DNA from: Arenicola marina
Taxonomy: Eukaryota > Annelida > Polychaeta > Arenicolidae
Assembly: GCA_964019135.1 (NCBI GenBank)
Contig: OZ025255.1
Coordinates: 1,116,001-1,180,000, forward strand
Reading direction: 5' to 3'
DNA length: 64,000 nt
The notes beneath the pieces were generated by a model. It saw only the letters and a list, made by a program, of their open reading frames with translations. It did not search any database and had not been told where the DNA came from. The stretch's first letter is position 1; every line of letters begins with the position of its first letter. Of the stretch, positions 35,280 through 47,569 are shown piece after piece. The position numbers and the translations under genes were made by a program.

Positions 35280-36100
35280 GTGATACATAATGTGATGGTG
35301 TGAGTGGTATATAATGTGGTGGTGTGAGTGGTACATAATGTGGTGGTGTAAGTGGTGTATAATGTGGTGGTGTGAGTGGTACATAATGTGGTGGTGTGAG
35401 TGGTATATAATGTGGTGGTGTGAGTGGTGTGTAATGTGGTGGTGTAAGTGGTGTATAATGTGGTGGTGTGAGTGGTACATAATGTGGTGGTGTGAGTGGT
35501 GCATAATGTGGTGGTGCGAGTGGTACATAATGTGCTGGTGTGAGTGGTACATAATGTGGTGGTGTGAGTGGTACATAATGTGGTGGTGTGAGCGGTACAT
35601 AATGTGGTGGTGTGAGTGGTACATAATGTGATGGTGCGAGTGATACATAATGTGGTATGGGGAGTGATACATAATGTGATGGTGTGAGTGGTATATAATG
35701 TGGTGGTGTGAGTGGGACATAATGTGGTGGTGTAAGTGGTGTATAATGTGGTGGCGTGAGTGGTACATAATGTGGTGGTGTGAGTGGTATATAATGTGGT
35801 GGTGTGAGTGGTGTGTAATGTGGTGGTGTAAGTGGTGTATAATGTGGTGGTGTGAGTGGTACATAATGTGGTGGTGTGAGTGGTACATAATGTGGTGGTG
35901 TGAGTGGTGCATAATGTGGTGGTGCGAGTGGTACATAATGTGCTGGTGTGAGTGGTACATAATGTGGTGGTGTGAGTGGTACATAATGTGGTGGTGTGAG
36001 CGGTACATAATGTGGTGGTGTGAGTGGTACATAATGTGATGGTGCGAGTGATACATAATGTGGTATGGGGAGTGATACATAATGTGATGGTGTGAGTGGT
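35280..36100. repeat. 408-bp tandem duplication in the 24-bp array
   Basis: The rare variants TGTGCTGGTGTGAG (35531 and 35939) and TGGTATGGGGAGTG (35653 and 36061) recur exactly 408 bp apart, which is 17 units. This is a clean example of a 17-unit block duplicated in tandem. Confidence 0.85.
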
Positions 36101-36369
36101 ATATAATGTGGTGGTGTGAGTGGGACATAATGTGGTGGTGTAAGTGGTGTATAATGTGGTGGTGTGAGTGGTACATAATGTGGTGGTGTGAGTGGTATAT
36201 AATGTGGTGGTGTGAGTGGTGTGTAATGTGGTGGTGTAAGTGGTGTATAATGTGGTGGTGTGAGTGGTACATAATGTGGTGGTGTAAGTGGTATATAATG
36301 TGGTGGTGTGAGTGGTACATAATGTGGAGGTGTGAGTGATACATAATGTGGTGGTGTGAGTGATACATA

Positions 36370-39300
36370 ATGTGGAGGTGTGAGTGGTACATAATGTGGT
36401 GGTGTGAGTGGTGCATAATGTGGTGGTGCGAGTGGTACATAATGTGGTGGTGTGAGTGGTACATAATGCGGTGGTGTAAGTGGTGTATAATGTGGTGTTG
36501 TAAGTGGTGTATAATGTGGCGGTGTAAGTTGTGTATAATGTGGTGGTGTAAGTGGTGGTGGTGTGAGTGATACATAATGTGGTGGTGTAAGTAGTGTATA
36601 ATGTGGTGGTGTGAGTGATACATAATGTGGTGGTGTGAGTGGTACATAATGTGGTGGTGTAAGTGGTCTATAATATGGTGGTGTAAGTGGTGTATAATGT
36701 GGTGGTGTGAGTGATACATAATGTGGTGGTGTAAGTTGTGTATAATGTGGTGGTGTGAGTGGTACATAATGTGGTGGTGCAAGTGGTGTATAATGTGGTG
36801 GTGTGAGTGGTATATAATGTGGTGGTGTAAGTGGTATATAATGTGGTGGTGTAAGTGGTGTATAATGTGGTGGTGTGAGTGGTGTATAATATGGTGGTGT
36901 AAGTGGTGTATAATATGGCGGTGTGAGTGGTACATAATGTGGTGGTGTAAGTGGTGTAAAATGTGGTGGTGTAAGTGGTGTAAAATGTGGTGGTGTGAGT
37001 GGTACATAATGTGGTGGTGTGAGTGGTACATAATGTGGTGGTGTGAGCGGTACATAATGTGGTGGTGTGAGTGGTACATAATGTGATGGTGCGAGTGATA
37101 CATAATGTGATGGTGTGAGTGGTATATAATGTGGTGGTGTGAGTGGTACATAATGTGGTGGTGTAAGTGGTGTATAATGTGGTGGTGTGAGTGGTACATA
37201 ATGTGGTGGTGTGAGTGGTATATAATGTGGTGGTGTGAGTGGTGTGTAATGTGGTGGTGTAAGTGGTGTATAATGTGGTGGTGTGAGTGGTACATAATGT
37301 GGTGGTGTAAGTGATATATAATGTGGTGGTGTGAGTGGTACATAATGTGGAGGTGTGAGTGATACGTAATGTGGTGGTGTGAGTGATACATAATGTGGAG
37401 GTGTGAGTGGTACATAATGTGGTGGTGTGAGTGGTGCATAATGTGGTGGTGCGAGTGGTACATAATGTGGTGGTGTGAGTGATACATAATGTGGTGGTTT
37501 GAGTGATACATAATGTGATGGTGTGAGTGGTATATAATGTGGTGGTGTGAGTGATACATAATGTGGAGGTGTGAGTGGGACATAATGTGGTGGTGTGAGT
37601 GGTATATAATGTGGTGGTGTGAGTGTTGTATAATGTGGTGGTGTAAGTGGTGTATAATGTGGTGGTGTGAGTGGTACATAATGCGGTGGTGTAAGTGGTA
37701 TATAATGTGGTGGTATGAGTGGTATATAATGTGGTGGTGTGAGTGGTGTATAATGTGGTGGTGTGAGTGGTGTATAATGTGTTGGTGTGAGTGGTATATA
37801 ATGTGGTGGTGTGAGTTGTATATAATGTAGTGGTGTGAGTGGTATATAATGTGGTGGTGTGAGTGATATATAATGTGGAGGTGTGAGTGGTACATAATGT
37901 GGTGGTGTGAGTGGTACATAATGTGGTGGTGTGAGTGGTGTATAATATGGTGGTGTGAGTGATACATAATGTGGTGGTGTGAGTGGTATATAATGTGGAG
38001 GTGTGAGTGGTACATAATGTGGTGGTGCGAGTGATACATAATGTGGTGGTGTGAGTGGTGTATAATGTGGTGGTGTAAATGGTGTATAATGTGGTGGCGT
38101 AAGTGGTGTATAATGTGGTGGTGTAAGTGGTGTATAATGTGGTGGCGTAAGTGGTGTATAATGTGGTGGTGTGAGTGGTACATAATGTGGTGGTGTAAGT
38201 GGTGTATAATGTGGTGCTGTAAGTGGCACATAATGTGGTGATGTGAGTGGTACATAATGTGGTGGTGTAAGTGGTACATAATGTGGTGGTGTGAGTGGTG
38301 TATAATGTGGTGTTGTAAGTGGTGTATAATGTGGCGGTGTAAGTTGTTTATAATGTGGTGGTGTAAGTGGTGGTGGTGTGAGTGGTACATAATGTGGTGG
38401 TGTAAGTGGTCTATAATGTGGCGGTGTAAGTGGTGTATAATGTGGTGGTGTGAGTGATACATAATGTGGTGGTGTAAGTTGTGTATAATGTGGTGGTGTG
38501 AGTGGTTCATAATGTGGTGTGGTAAGTGGTGTATAATGTGGTGGTGTGAGTGGTATATAATGTGGTGGTGTAAGTGGTATATAATGTGGTGGTGTAAGTG
38601 GTGTATAATGTAGTGGTGTGAGTGGTGTATAATATGGTGGTGTAAGTGGTGTATAATATGGCGGTGTGAGTGTTACATAATGTGGTGGTGTAAGTGGTGT
38701 AAAATGTGGTGGTGTAAGTGGTGTAAAATGTGGTGGTGTGAGTGGTACATAATGTGGAGGTGTGAGTGGTATATAATGTGGTGGTGTGAGAGGTACATAA
38801 TGTGGTGGTGTGAGTGGTACATAATGTGGTGGTGTGAGTGATACATTATGTGGTGGTGTGAGTGGTGTATAATGTGGTGGTGTGAGTGGTACATAATGTG
38901 GTGGTGTGAGCGGTACATAATGTGGTGGTGTGAGTGGTACATAATGTGATAGTGCGAGTGATACATAATGTGGTGGTGTGAGTGATACATAATGTGATGG
39001 TGTGAGTGGTATATAATGTGGTGGTGTGAGTGGTACATAATGTGGTGGTGTAAGTGGTGTATAATGTGGTGGTGTGAGTGGTGCATAATGTGGTGGTGTG
39101 AGTGGTATATAATGTGGTGGTGTGAGTGGTGTGTAATGTGGTGGTGTAAGTGGTGTATAATGTGGTGGTGTGAGTGGTACATAATGTGGTGGTGTACGTT
39201 GTATGTAATGTGGTGGTGTGAGTGGTACATAATGTGGAGGTGTGAGTGATACATAATGTGGTGGTGTGAGTGATACATAATGTGGAGGTGTGAGTGGTAC

Positions 39301-42300
39301 ATAATGTGGTGGTGTGAGTGGTGCATAATGTGGTGGTGCGAGTGGTACATAATGTGGTGGTGTGAGTGGTACATAATGTGGTGGTGTGAGTGATACATAA
39401 TGTGGTGGTGTGAGTGATACATAATGTGATGGTGTGAGTGGTATATAATGTGGTGGTGTGAGTGGTACATAATGTGGTGGTGTAAGTGGTGTATAATGTG
39501 GTGGTGTGAGTGGTACATAATGTGGTGGTGTGAGTGGCATATAATGTGGTGGTGTGAGTGGTGTGTAATGTGGTGGTGTAAGTGGTGTATAATGTGGTGG
39601 TGTGAGTGGTACATAATGTGGTGGTGTAAGTGGTATATAATGTGGTGGTGTGAGTGGTACATAATGTGGAGGTGTGAGTGATACATAATGTGGTGGTGTG
39701 AGTGATACATAATGTGGAGGTGTGAGTGGTACATAATGTGGTGGTGTGAGTGGTGCATAATGTGGTGGGGCGAGTGGTACATAATGTGGTGGTGTGAGTG
39801 GTACATAATGCGGTGGTGTAAGTGGTATATAATGTGGTGGTATGAGTGGTATATAATGTGGTGGTGTGAGTGGTGTATAATGTGGTGGTGTGAGTGGTGT
39901 ATAATGTGTTGGTGTAAGTGGTGTATAATGTGGTGGTGTGAGTGGTACATAATGCGGTGGTGTAAGTGGTATATAATGTGGTGGCATGAGTGGTATATAA
40001 TGTGGTGGTGTGAGTGGTGTATAATGTGGTGGTGTGAGTGGTTTATAATGTGTTGGTGTGAGTGGTATATAATGTGGTGGTGTGAGTTGTATATACTGTG
40101 GTGGTGTGAGTGGTATATAATGTGGTGGTGTGAGTGATATATAATGTGGTGGTGTGAGTGGTACATAATGTGGTGGTGTAAGTGGTGTATAATGTGGTGG
40201 TGTGAGTGGTACATAATGTGGTGGTGTGAGTGGTATATAATGTGGTGGTGTGAGTGGTGTGTAATGTGGTGGTGTAAGTGGTGTATAATGTGGTGGTGTG
40301 AGTGGTACATAATGTGGTGGTGTACGTGGTATGTAATGTGGTGGTGTGAGTGGTACATAATGTGGAGGTGTGAGTGATACATAATGTGGTGGTGTGAGTG
40401 ATACATAATGTGGAGGTGTGAGTGGTACATAATGTGGTGGTGTGAGTGGTGCATAATGTGGTGGTGCGAGTGGTACATAATGTGGTGGTGTGAGTGATAC
40501 ATAATGTAGTGGTTTGAGTGATACATAATGTGGTGGTGTGAGTGGTATATAATGTGGTGGCGTGAGTGATACATAATGTGAAAGTGTGAGTGGTAAATAA
40601 TGTGGTGGTGTAAGTGGTATATAATGTGGTGGTGTGAGTGTTGTATAATGTGGTGGTGTAGTGGTGTATAGTGTGGTGGTGTGAGTGGTACATAATGTGG
40701 TGGCGTAAGTGGTGTATAATGTGGTGGTGTGAGTGGTACATAATGTGGTGGTGTAAGTGGTATATAATGTGGTGGTGTGAGTGTTGTATAATGTGGTGGT
40801 GTAGTGGTGTATAGTGTGGTGGTGTGAGTGGTACATAATGTGGTGGCGTAAGTGGTGTATAATGTGGTGGTGTGAGTGGTACATAATGTGGTGGTGTAAG
40901 TGGTACATAATGTGGTGGTGTGAGTGGTGTATAATGTGGTGTTGTAAGTGGTGTATAATGTGGCGGTGTAAGTTGTGTATAATGTGGTGGTGTAAGTGGT
41001 GGTGGTGTGAGTGATACATAATGTGGTGGTGTAAGTAGTGTATAATGTGGTGGTGTGAGTGATACATAATGTGGTGGTGTGAGTGGTACATAATGTGGTG
41101 GTGTAAGTGGTGTATAATGTGGTGCTGTAAGTGGTACATAATGTGGTGGTGTGAGTGGTACATAATGTGGTGGTGTAAGTGGTACATAATGTGGTGGTGT
41201 GAGTGGTGTATAATGTGGTGTTGTAAGTGGTGTATAATGTGGCGGTGTGAGTTATGTATAATGTGGTGGTGTAAGTGGTGGTGGTGTGAGTGATACATAA
41301 TGTGGTGGTGTAAGTAGTGTATAATGTGGTGGTGTGAGTGATACATAATGTGGTGGTGTGAGTGGTACATAATGTGGTGGTGTAAGTGGTCTTTAATGTG
41401 GTGGTGTAAGTAGTGTATAATGTGGTGGTGTGAGTTATACATAATGTGGTGGTGTAAGTGGTGTAAAATGTGGTGGTGTAAGTGGTGTAAAATGTGGTGG
41501 TGTGAGTGGTACATAATGTGGAGGTGTGAGTGGTATATAATGTGGTGGTGTGAGTGGTACATAATGTGATGGTGTGAGTGGTATATAATGTGGTGGTGTG
41601 AGTGGTACATAATGTGGTGGTGTAAGTGGTGTATAATGTGGTGGTGTGAGTGGTACATAATGTGGTGGCGTAAGTGGTGTATAATGTGGTGGTGTGAGTG
41701 GTACATAATGTGGTGGTGTAAGTGGTGTATAATGTGGTGCTGTAAGTGGTACATAATGTGGTGGTGTGAGTGGTACATAATGTGGTGGTGTAAGTGGTAC
41801 ATAATGTGGTGGTGTGAGTGGTGTATAATGTGGTGTTGTAAGTGGTGTATAATGTGGCGGTGTAAGTTGTGTATAATGTGGTGGTGTAAGTGGTGGTGGT
41901 GTGAGTGATACATAATGTGGTGGTGTAAGTAGTGTATAATGTGGTGGTGTAAGTGGTGTATAATGTGGTGGTGTGAGTGGTACATAATGTGGTGGTGTGA
42001 GTGGTATATAATGTGGTGGTGTGAGTGGTGTGTAATGTGGTGGTGTAAGTGGTGCATAATGTGGTGGTGTGAGTGGTACATAATGTGGTGGTGTACGTTG
42101 TATGTAATGTGGTGGTGTGAGTGGTACATAATGTGGAGGTGTGAGTGATACATAATGTGGTGGTGTGAGTGGTATATAATGTGGTGGTGTGAGTGGTGTG
42201 TAATGTGGTGGTGTAAGTGGTGTATAATGTGGTGGTGTGAGTGGTACATAATGTGGTGGTGTAAGTGGTATATAATGTGGTGGTGTGAGTGGTACATAAT

Positions 42301-45300
42301 GTGGAGGTGTGAGTGATACATAATGTGGTGGTGTGAGTGATACATAATGTGGAGGTGTGAGTGGTACATAATGTGGTGGTGTGAGTGGTGCATAATGTGG
42401 TGGTGCGAGTGGTACATAATGTGGTGGTGTGAGTGGTACATAATGCGGTGGTGTAAGTGGTGTATAATGTGGTGTTGTAAGTGGTGTATAATGTGGCGGT
42501 GTAAGTTGTGTATAATGTGGTGGTGTAAGTGGTGGTGGTGTGAGTGATACATAATGTGGTGGTGTAAGTAGTGTATAATGTGGTGGTGTGAGTGATACAT
42601 AATGTGGTGGTGTGAGTGGTACATAATGTGGTGGTGTAAGTGGTCTATAATGTGGTGGTGTAAGTGGTGTATAATGTGGTGGTGTAAGTGGTATATAATG
42701 TGGTGGTGTAAGTGGTGTATAATGTGGTGGTGTGAGTGGTGTATAATATGGTGGTGTAAGTGGTGTATAATATGGCGGTGTGAGTGGTACATAATGTGGT
42801 GGTGTAAGTGGTGTAAAATGTGGTGGTGTAAGTGGTGTAAAATGTGGTGGTGTGAGTGGTACATAATGTGGTGGTGTGAGTGGTACATAATGTGGTGGTG
42901 TGAGCGGTACATAATGTGGTGGTGTGAGTGGTACATAATGTGATGGTGCGAGTGATACATAATGTGATGGTGTGAGTGGTATATAATGTGGTGGTGTGAG
43001 TGGTACATAATGTGGTGGTGTAAGTGGTGTATAATGTGGTGGTGTGAGTGGTACATAATGTGGTGGTGTGAGTGGTATATAATGTGGTGGTGTGAGTGGT
43101 GTGTAATGTGGTGGTGTAAGTGGTGTATAATGTGGTGGTGTGAGTGGTACATAATGTGGTGGTGTAAGTGATATATAATGTGGTGCTGTGAGTGGTACAT
43201 AATGTGGAGGTGTGAGTGATACGTAATGTGGTGGTGTGAGTGATACATAATGTGGAGGTGTGAGTGGTACATAATGTGGTGGTGTGAGTGGTGCATAATG
43301 TGGTGGTGCGAGTGGTACATAATGTGGTGGTGTGAGTGATACATAATGTGGTGGTTTGAGTGATACATAATGTGGTGGTGTGAGTGGTATATAATGTGGT
43401 GGTGTGAGTGATACATAATGTGGAGGTGTGAGTGGGACATAATGTGGTGGTGTGAGTGGTATATAATGTGGTGGTGTGAGTGTTGTATAATGTGGTGGTG
43501 TAAGTGGTGTATAATGTGGTGGTGTGAGTGGTACATAATGCGGTGGTGTAAGTGGTATATAATGTGGTGGTATGAGTGGTATATAATGTGGTGGTGTGAG
43601 TGGTGTATAATGTGGTGGTGTGAGTGGTGTATAATGTGTTGGTGTGAGTGGTATATAATGTGGTGGTGTGAGTTGTATATAATGTAGTGGTGTGAGTGGT
43701 ATATAATGTGGTGGTGTGAGTGATATATAATGTGGAGGTGTGAGTGGTACATAATGTGGTGGTGTGAGTGGTACATAATGTGGTGGTGTGAGTGGTGTAT
43801 AATATGGTGGTGTGAGTGATACATAATGTGGTGGTGTGTGTGGTATATAATGTGGAGGTGTGAGTGGTACATAATGTGGTGGTGCGAGTGATACATAATG
43901 TGGTGGTGTGAGTGGTGTATAATGTGGTGGAGTAAGTGGTGTATAATGTGGTTGCGTAAGTGGTGTATAATGTGGTGGTGTAAGTGGTGTATAATGTGGT
44001 GGCGTAAGTGGTGTATAATGTGGTAGTGTGAGTGGTACATAATGTGGTGGTGTAAGTGGTGTATAATGTGGTGCTGTAAGTGGCACATAATGTGGTGATG
44101 TGAGTGGTACATAATGGGGTGGTGTAAGTGGTACATAATGTGGTGGTGTGAGTGGTGTATAATGTGGTGTTGTAAGTGGTGTATAATGTGGCGGTGTAAG
44201 TTGTTTATAATGTGGTGGTGTAAGTGGTGGTGGTGTGAGTGATACATAGTGTGGTGGTGTAAGTAGTGTATAATGTGGTGGTGTGAGTGATACATAATGT
44301 GGTGGTGTGAGTGGTACATAATGTGGTGGTGTAAGTGGTCTATAATGTGGCGGTGTAAGTGGTGTATAATGTGGTGGTGTGAGTGATACATAATGTGGTG
44401 GTGTAAGTTGTGTATAATGTGGTGGTGTGAGTGGTACATAATGTGGTGGTGTAAGTGGTATATAATGTGGTGGTGTAAGTGGTGTATAATGTAGTGGTGT
44501 GAGTGGCGTATAATATGGTGGTGTAAGTGGTGTATAATATGGCGGTGTGAGTGGTACATAATGTGGTGGTGTAAGTGGTGTAAAATGTGGTGGTGTAAGT
44601 GGTGTAAAATGTGGTGGTGTGAGTGGTACATAATGTGGAGGTGTGAGTGGTATATAATGTGGTGGTGTGAGAGGTACATAATGTGGTTGTGTGAGTGGTA
44701 CATAATGTGGTGGTGTGAGTGATACATTATGTGGTGGTGTGAGTGGTGTATAATGTGGTGGTGTGAGTGGTACATAATGTGGTGGTGTGAGCGGTACATA
44801 ATGTGGTGGTGTGAGTGGTACATAATGTGATGGTGCGAGTGATACATAATGTGGTGGTGTGAGTGATACATAATGTGATGGTGTGAGTGGTATATAATAT
44901 GGTGGTGTGAGTGGTACATAATGTGGTGGTGTAAGTGGTGTATAATGTGGTGGTGTGAGTGGTGCATAATGTGGTGGTGTGAGTGGTATATAATGTGGTG
45001 GTGTGAGTGGTGTGTAATGTGGTGGTGTAAGTGGTGTATAATGTGGTGGTGTGAGTGGTACATAATGTGGTGGTGTACGTTGTATGTAATGTGGTGGTGT
45101 GAGTGGTACATAATGTGGAGGTGTGAGTGATACATAATGTGGTGGTGTGAGTGATACATAATGTGGAGGTGTGAGTGGTACATAATGTGGTGGTGTGAGT
45201 GGTGCATAATGTGGAGGTGCGAGTGGTACATAATGTGGTGGTGTGAGTGGTACATAATGTGGTGGTGTGAGTGGTACATAATGTGGTGGTGTGAGCGGTA

Positions 45301-46300
45301 CATAATGTGGTGGTGTGAGTGGTACATAATGTGATGGTGCGAGTGATACATAATGTGGTGGTGTGAGTGATACATAATGTGATGGTGTGAGTGGTATATA
45401 ATGTGGTGGTGTGAGTGGTACATAATGTGGTGGTGTAAGTGGTGTATAATGTGGTGGTGCGAGTGGTACATAATGTGGTGGTGTGAGTGGTATATAATGT
45501 GGTGGTGTGAGTGGTGTGTAATGTGGTGGTGTAAGTGGTGTATAATGTGGTGGTGTGAGTGGTACATAATGTGGTGGTGTAAGTGGTATATAATGTGGTG
45601 GTGTGAGTGGTACATAATGTGGAGGTGTGAGTGATACATAATGTGGTGGTGTGAGTGATACATAATGTGGAGGTGTGAGTGGTACATAATGTGGTGGTGT
45701 GAGTGGTGCATAATGTGGTGGTGCGAGTGGTACATAATGTGGTGGTGTGAGTGGTACATAATGCGGTGGTGTAAGTGGCATATAATGTGGTGGTATGAGT
45801 GGTATATAATGTGGTGGTGTGAGTGGTGTATAATGTGGTGGTGTGAGTGGTACATAATGTGGTGGTGTAAGTGGTGTATAATGTGGTGGTGTGAGTGGTC
45901 TATAATGTGGTGGTCTAAGTGGTATATAATGTGGTGGTGTAAGTGGTGTATAATGTAGTGGTGTGAGTGGTGTATAATATGGTGGTGTAAGTGGTGTATA
46001 ATATGGCGGTGTGAGTGGTACATAATGTGGTGGTGTAAGTGGTGTAAAATGTGGTGGTGTAAGTGGTGTAAAATGTGGTGGTGTGAGTGGTACATAATGT
46101 GGAGGTGTGAGTGGTATATAATGTGGTGGTGTGAGTGGTACATAATGTGGTGGTGTGAGTGGTACATAATGTGGTGGTGTGAGTGATACATTATGTGGTG
46201 GTGTGAGTAGTGTATAATGTGGTGGTGTGAGTGGTACATAATGTGGTGGTGTGAGCGGTACATAATGTGGTGGTCTGAGTGGTACATAATGTGATGGTGC
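36370..46300. repeat. About 5.9-kb duplication in the 24-bp array
   Basis: The order of unit variants in about 36370-40400 is repeated at about 42350-46300. Offsets measured at several markers are 5977, 5857 and 5881 bp, so the copies differ by small multiples of the unit. The GTACGTTGTATG marker at about 39196 and 45077 belongs to this pair. Confidence 0.7.
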
Positions 46301-46784
46301 GAGTGATACATAATGTGGTGGTGTGAGTGATACATAATGTGATGGTGTGAGTGGTATATAATGTGGTGGTGTGAGTGGTACATAATGTGGTGGTGTAAGT
46401 GGTGTATAATGTGGTGGTGTGAGTGGTACATAATGTGGTGGTGTGAGTGGTATATAATGTGGTGGTGTGAGTGGTGTGTAATGTGCTGGTGTAAGTGGTG
46501 TATAATGTGGTGGTGTGAGTGGTACATAATGTGGAGGTGTGAGTGGTACATAATGTGGTGGTGTGAGTGGTGCATAATGTGGTGGTGCGAGTGGTACATA
46601 ATGTGGTGGTGTGAGTGATACATAATGTAGTGGTTTGAGTGATACATAATGTGGTGGTGTGAGTGGTATATAATGTGGTGGTGTGAGTGATACATAATGT
46701 GAAGGTGTGAGTGGTAAATAATGTGGTGGTGTAAGTGGTATATAATGTGGTGGTGTGAGTGTTGTATAATGTGGTGGTGTAGTG

Positions 46785-47064
46785 GTGTATAGTGTGGTGG
46801 TGTGAGTGGTACATAATGTGGTGGCGTAAGTGGTGTATAATGTGGTGGTGTGAGTGGTACATAATGTGGTTGTGTAAGTGGTGTATAATGTGGTGCTGTA
46901 AGTGGTACATAATGTGGTGGTGTGAGTGGTACATAATGTGGTGGTGTAAGTGGTACATAATGTGGTGGTGTGAGTGGTGTATAATGTGGTGTTGTAAGTG
47001 GTGTATAATGTGGCGGTGTAAGTTGTGTATAATGTGGTGGTGTAAGTGGTGGTGGTGTGAGTGA
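46785..47064. repeat. Recurring ~270-bp module bounded by 23-bp and 15-bp units (type example)
   Basis: A 23-bp unit (GTGTAGTGGTGTATAGTG) is followed about 200-270 bp later by a 15-bp unit (GTAAGTGGTGGTGGTGTGAG), with a nearly fixed series of variants between. Further copies end near 48.36, 49.15, 50.38, 51.50, 53.08, 57.13, 58.68, 59.52, 60.75, 61.82 and 63.63 kb. Some copies lack two units. The 15-bp unit alone occurs about 23 times from 32.9 kb on, while the 23-bp unit is seen only from about 40.66 kb rightward, so it arose later. Confidence 0.8.
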
Positions 47065-47569
47065 TACATAATGTGGTGGTGTAAGTGGTGTATAATGTGG
47101 TGGTGTGAGTGGTATATAATGTGGTGGTGTAAGTGGTATATAATGTGGTGGTGTAAGTGGTGTATAATGTAGTGGTGTGAGTGGTGTATAATATGGTGGT
47201 GTAAGTGGTGTATAATATGGCGGTGTGAGTGGTACATAATGTGGTGGTGTAAGTGGTGTAAAATGTGGTGGTGTAAGTGGTGTAAAATGTGGTGGTGTGA
47301 GTGGTACATAATGTGGAGGTGTGAGTGGTATATAATGTGGTGGTGTGAGTGGTACATAATGTGGTGGTGTGAGTGGTACATAATGTGGTGCTGTGAGTGA
47401 TACATTATGTGGTGGTGTGAGTGGTGTATAATGTGGTGGTGTGAGTGGTACATATTGTGGTGGTGTGAGCGGTACATAATGTGGTGGTGTGAGTGGTACA
47501 TAATGTGATGGTGCGAGTGATACATAATGTGGTGGTGTGAGTGATACATAATGTGATGGTGTGAGTGGT

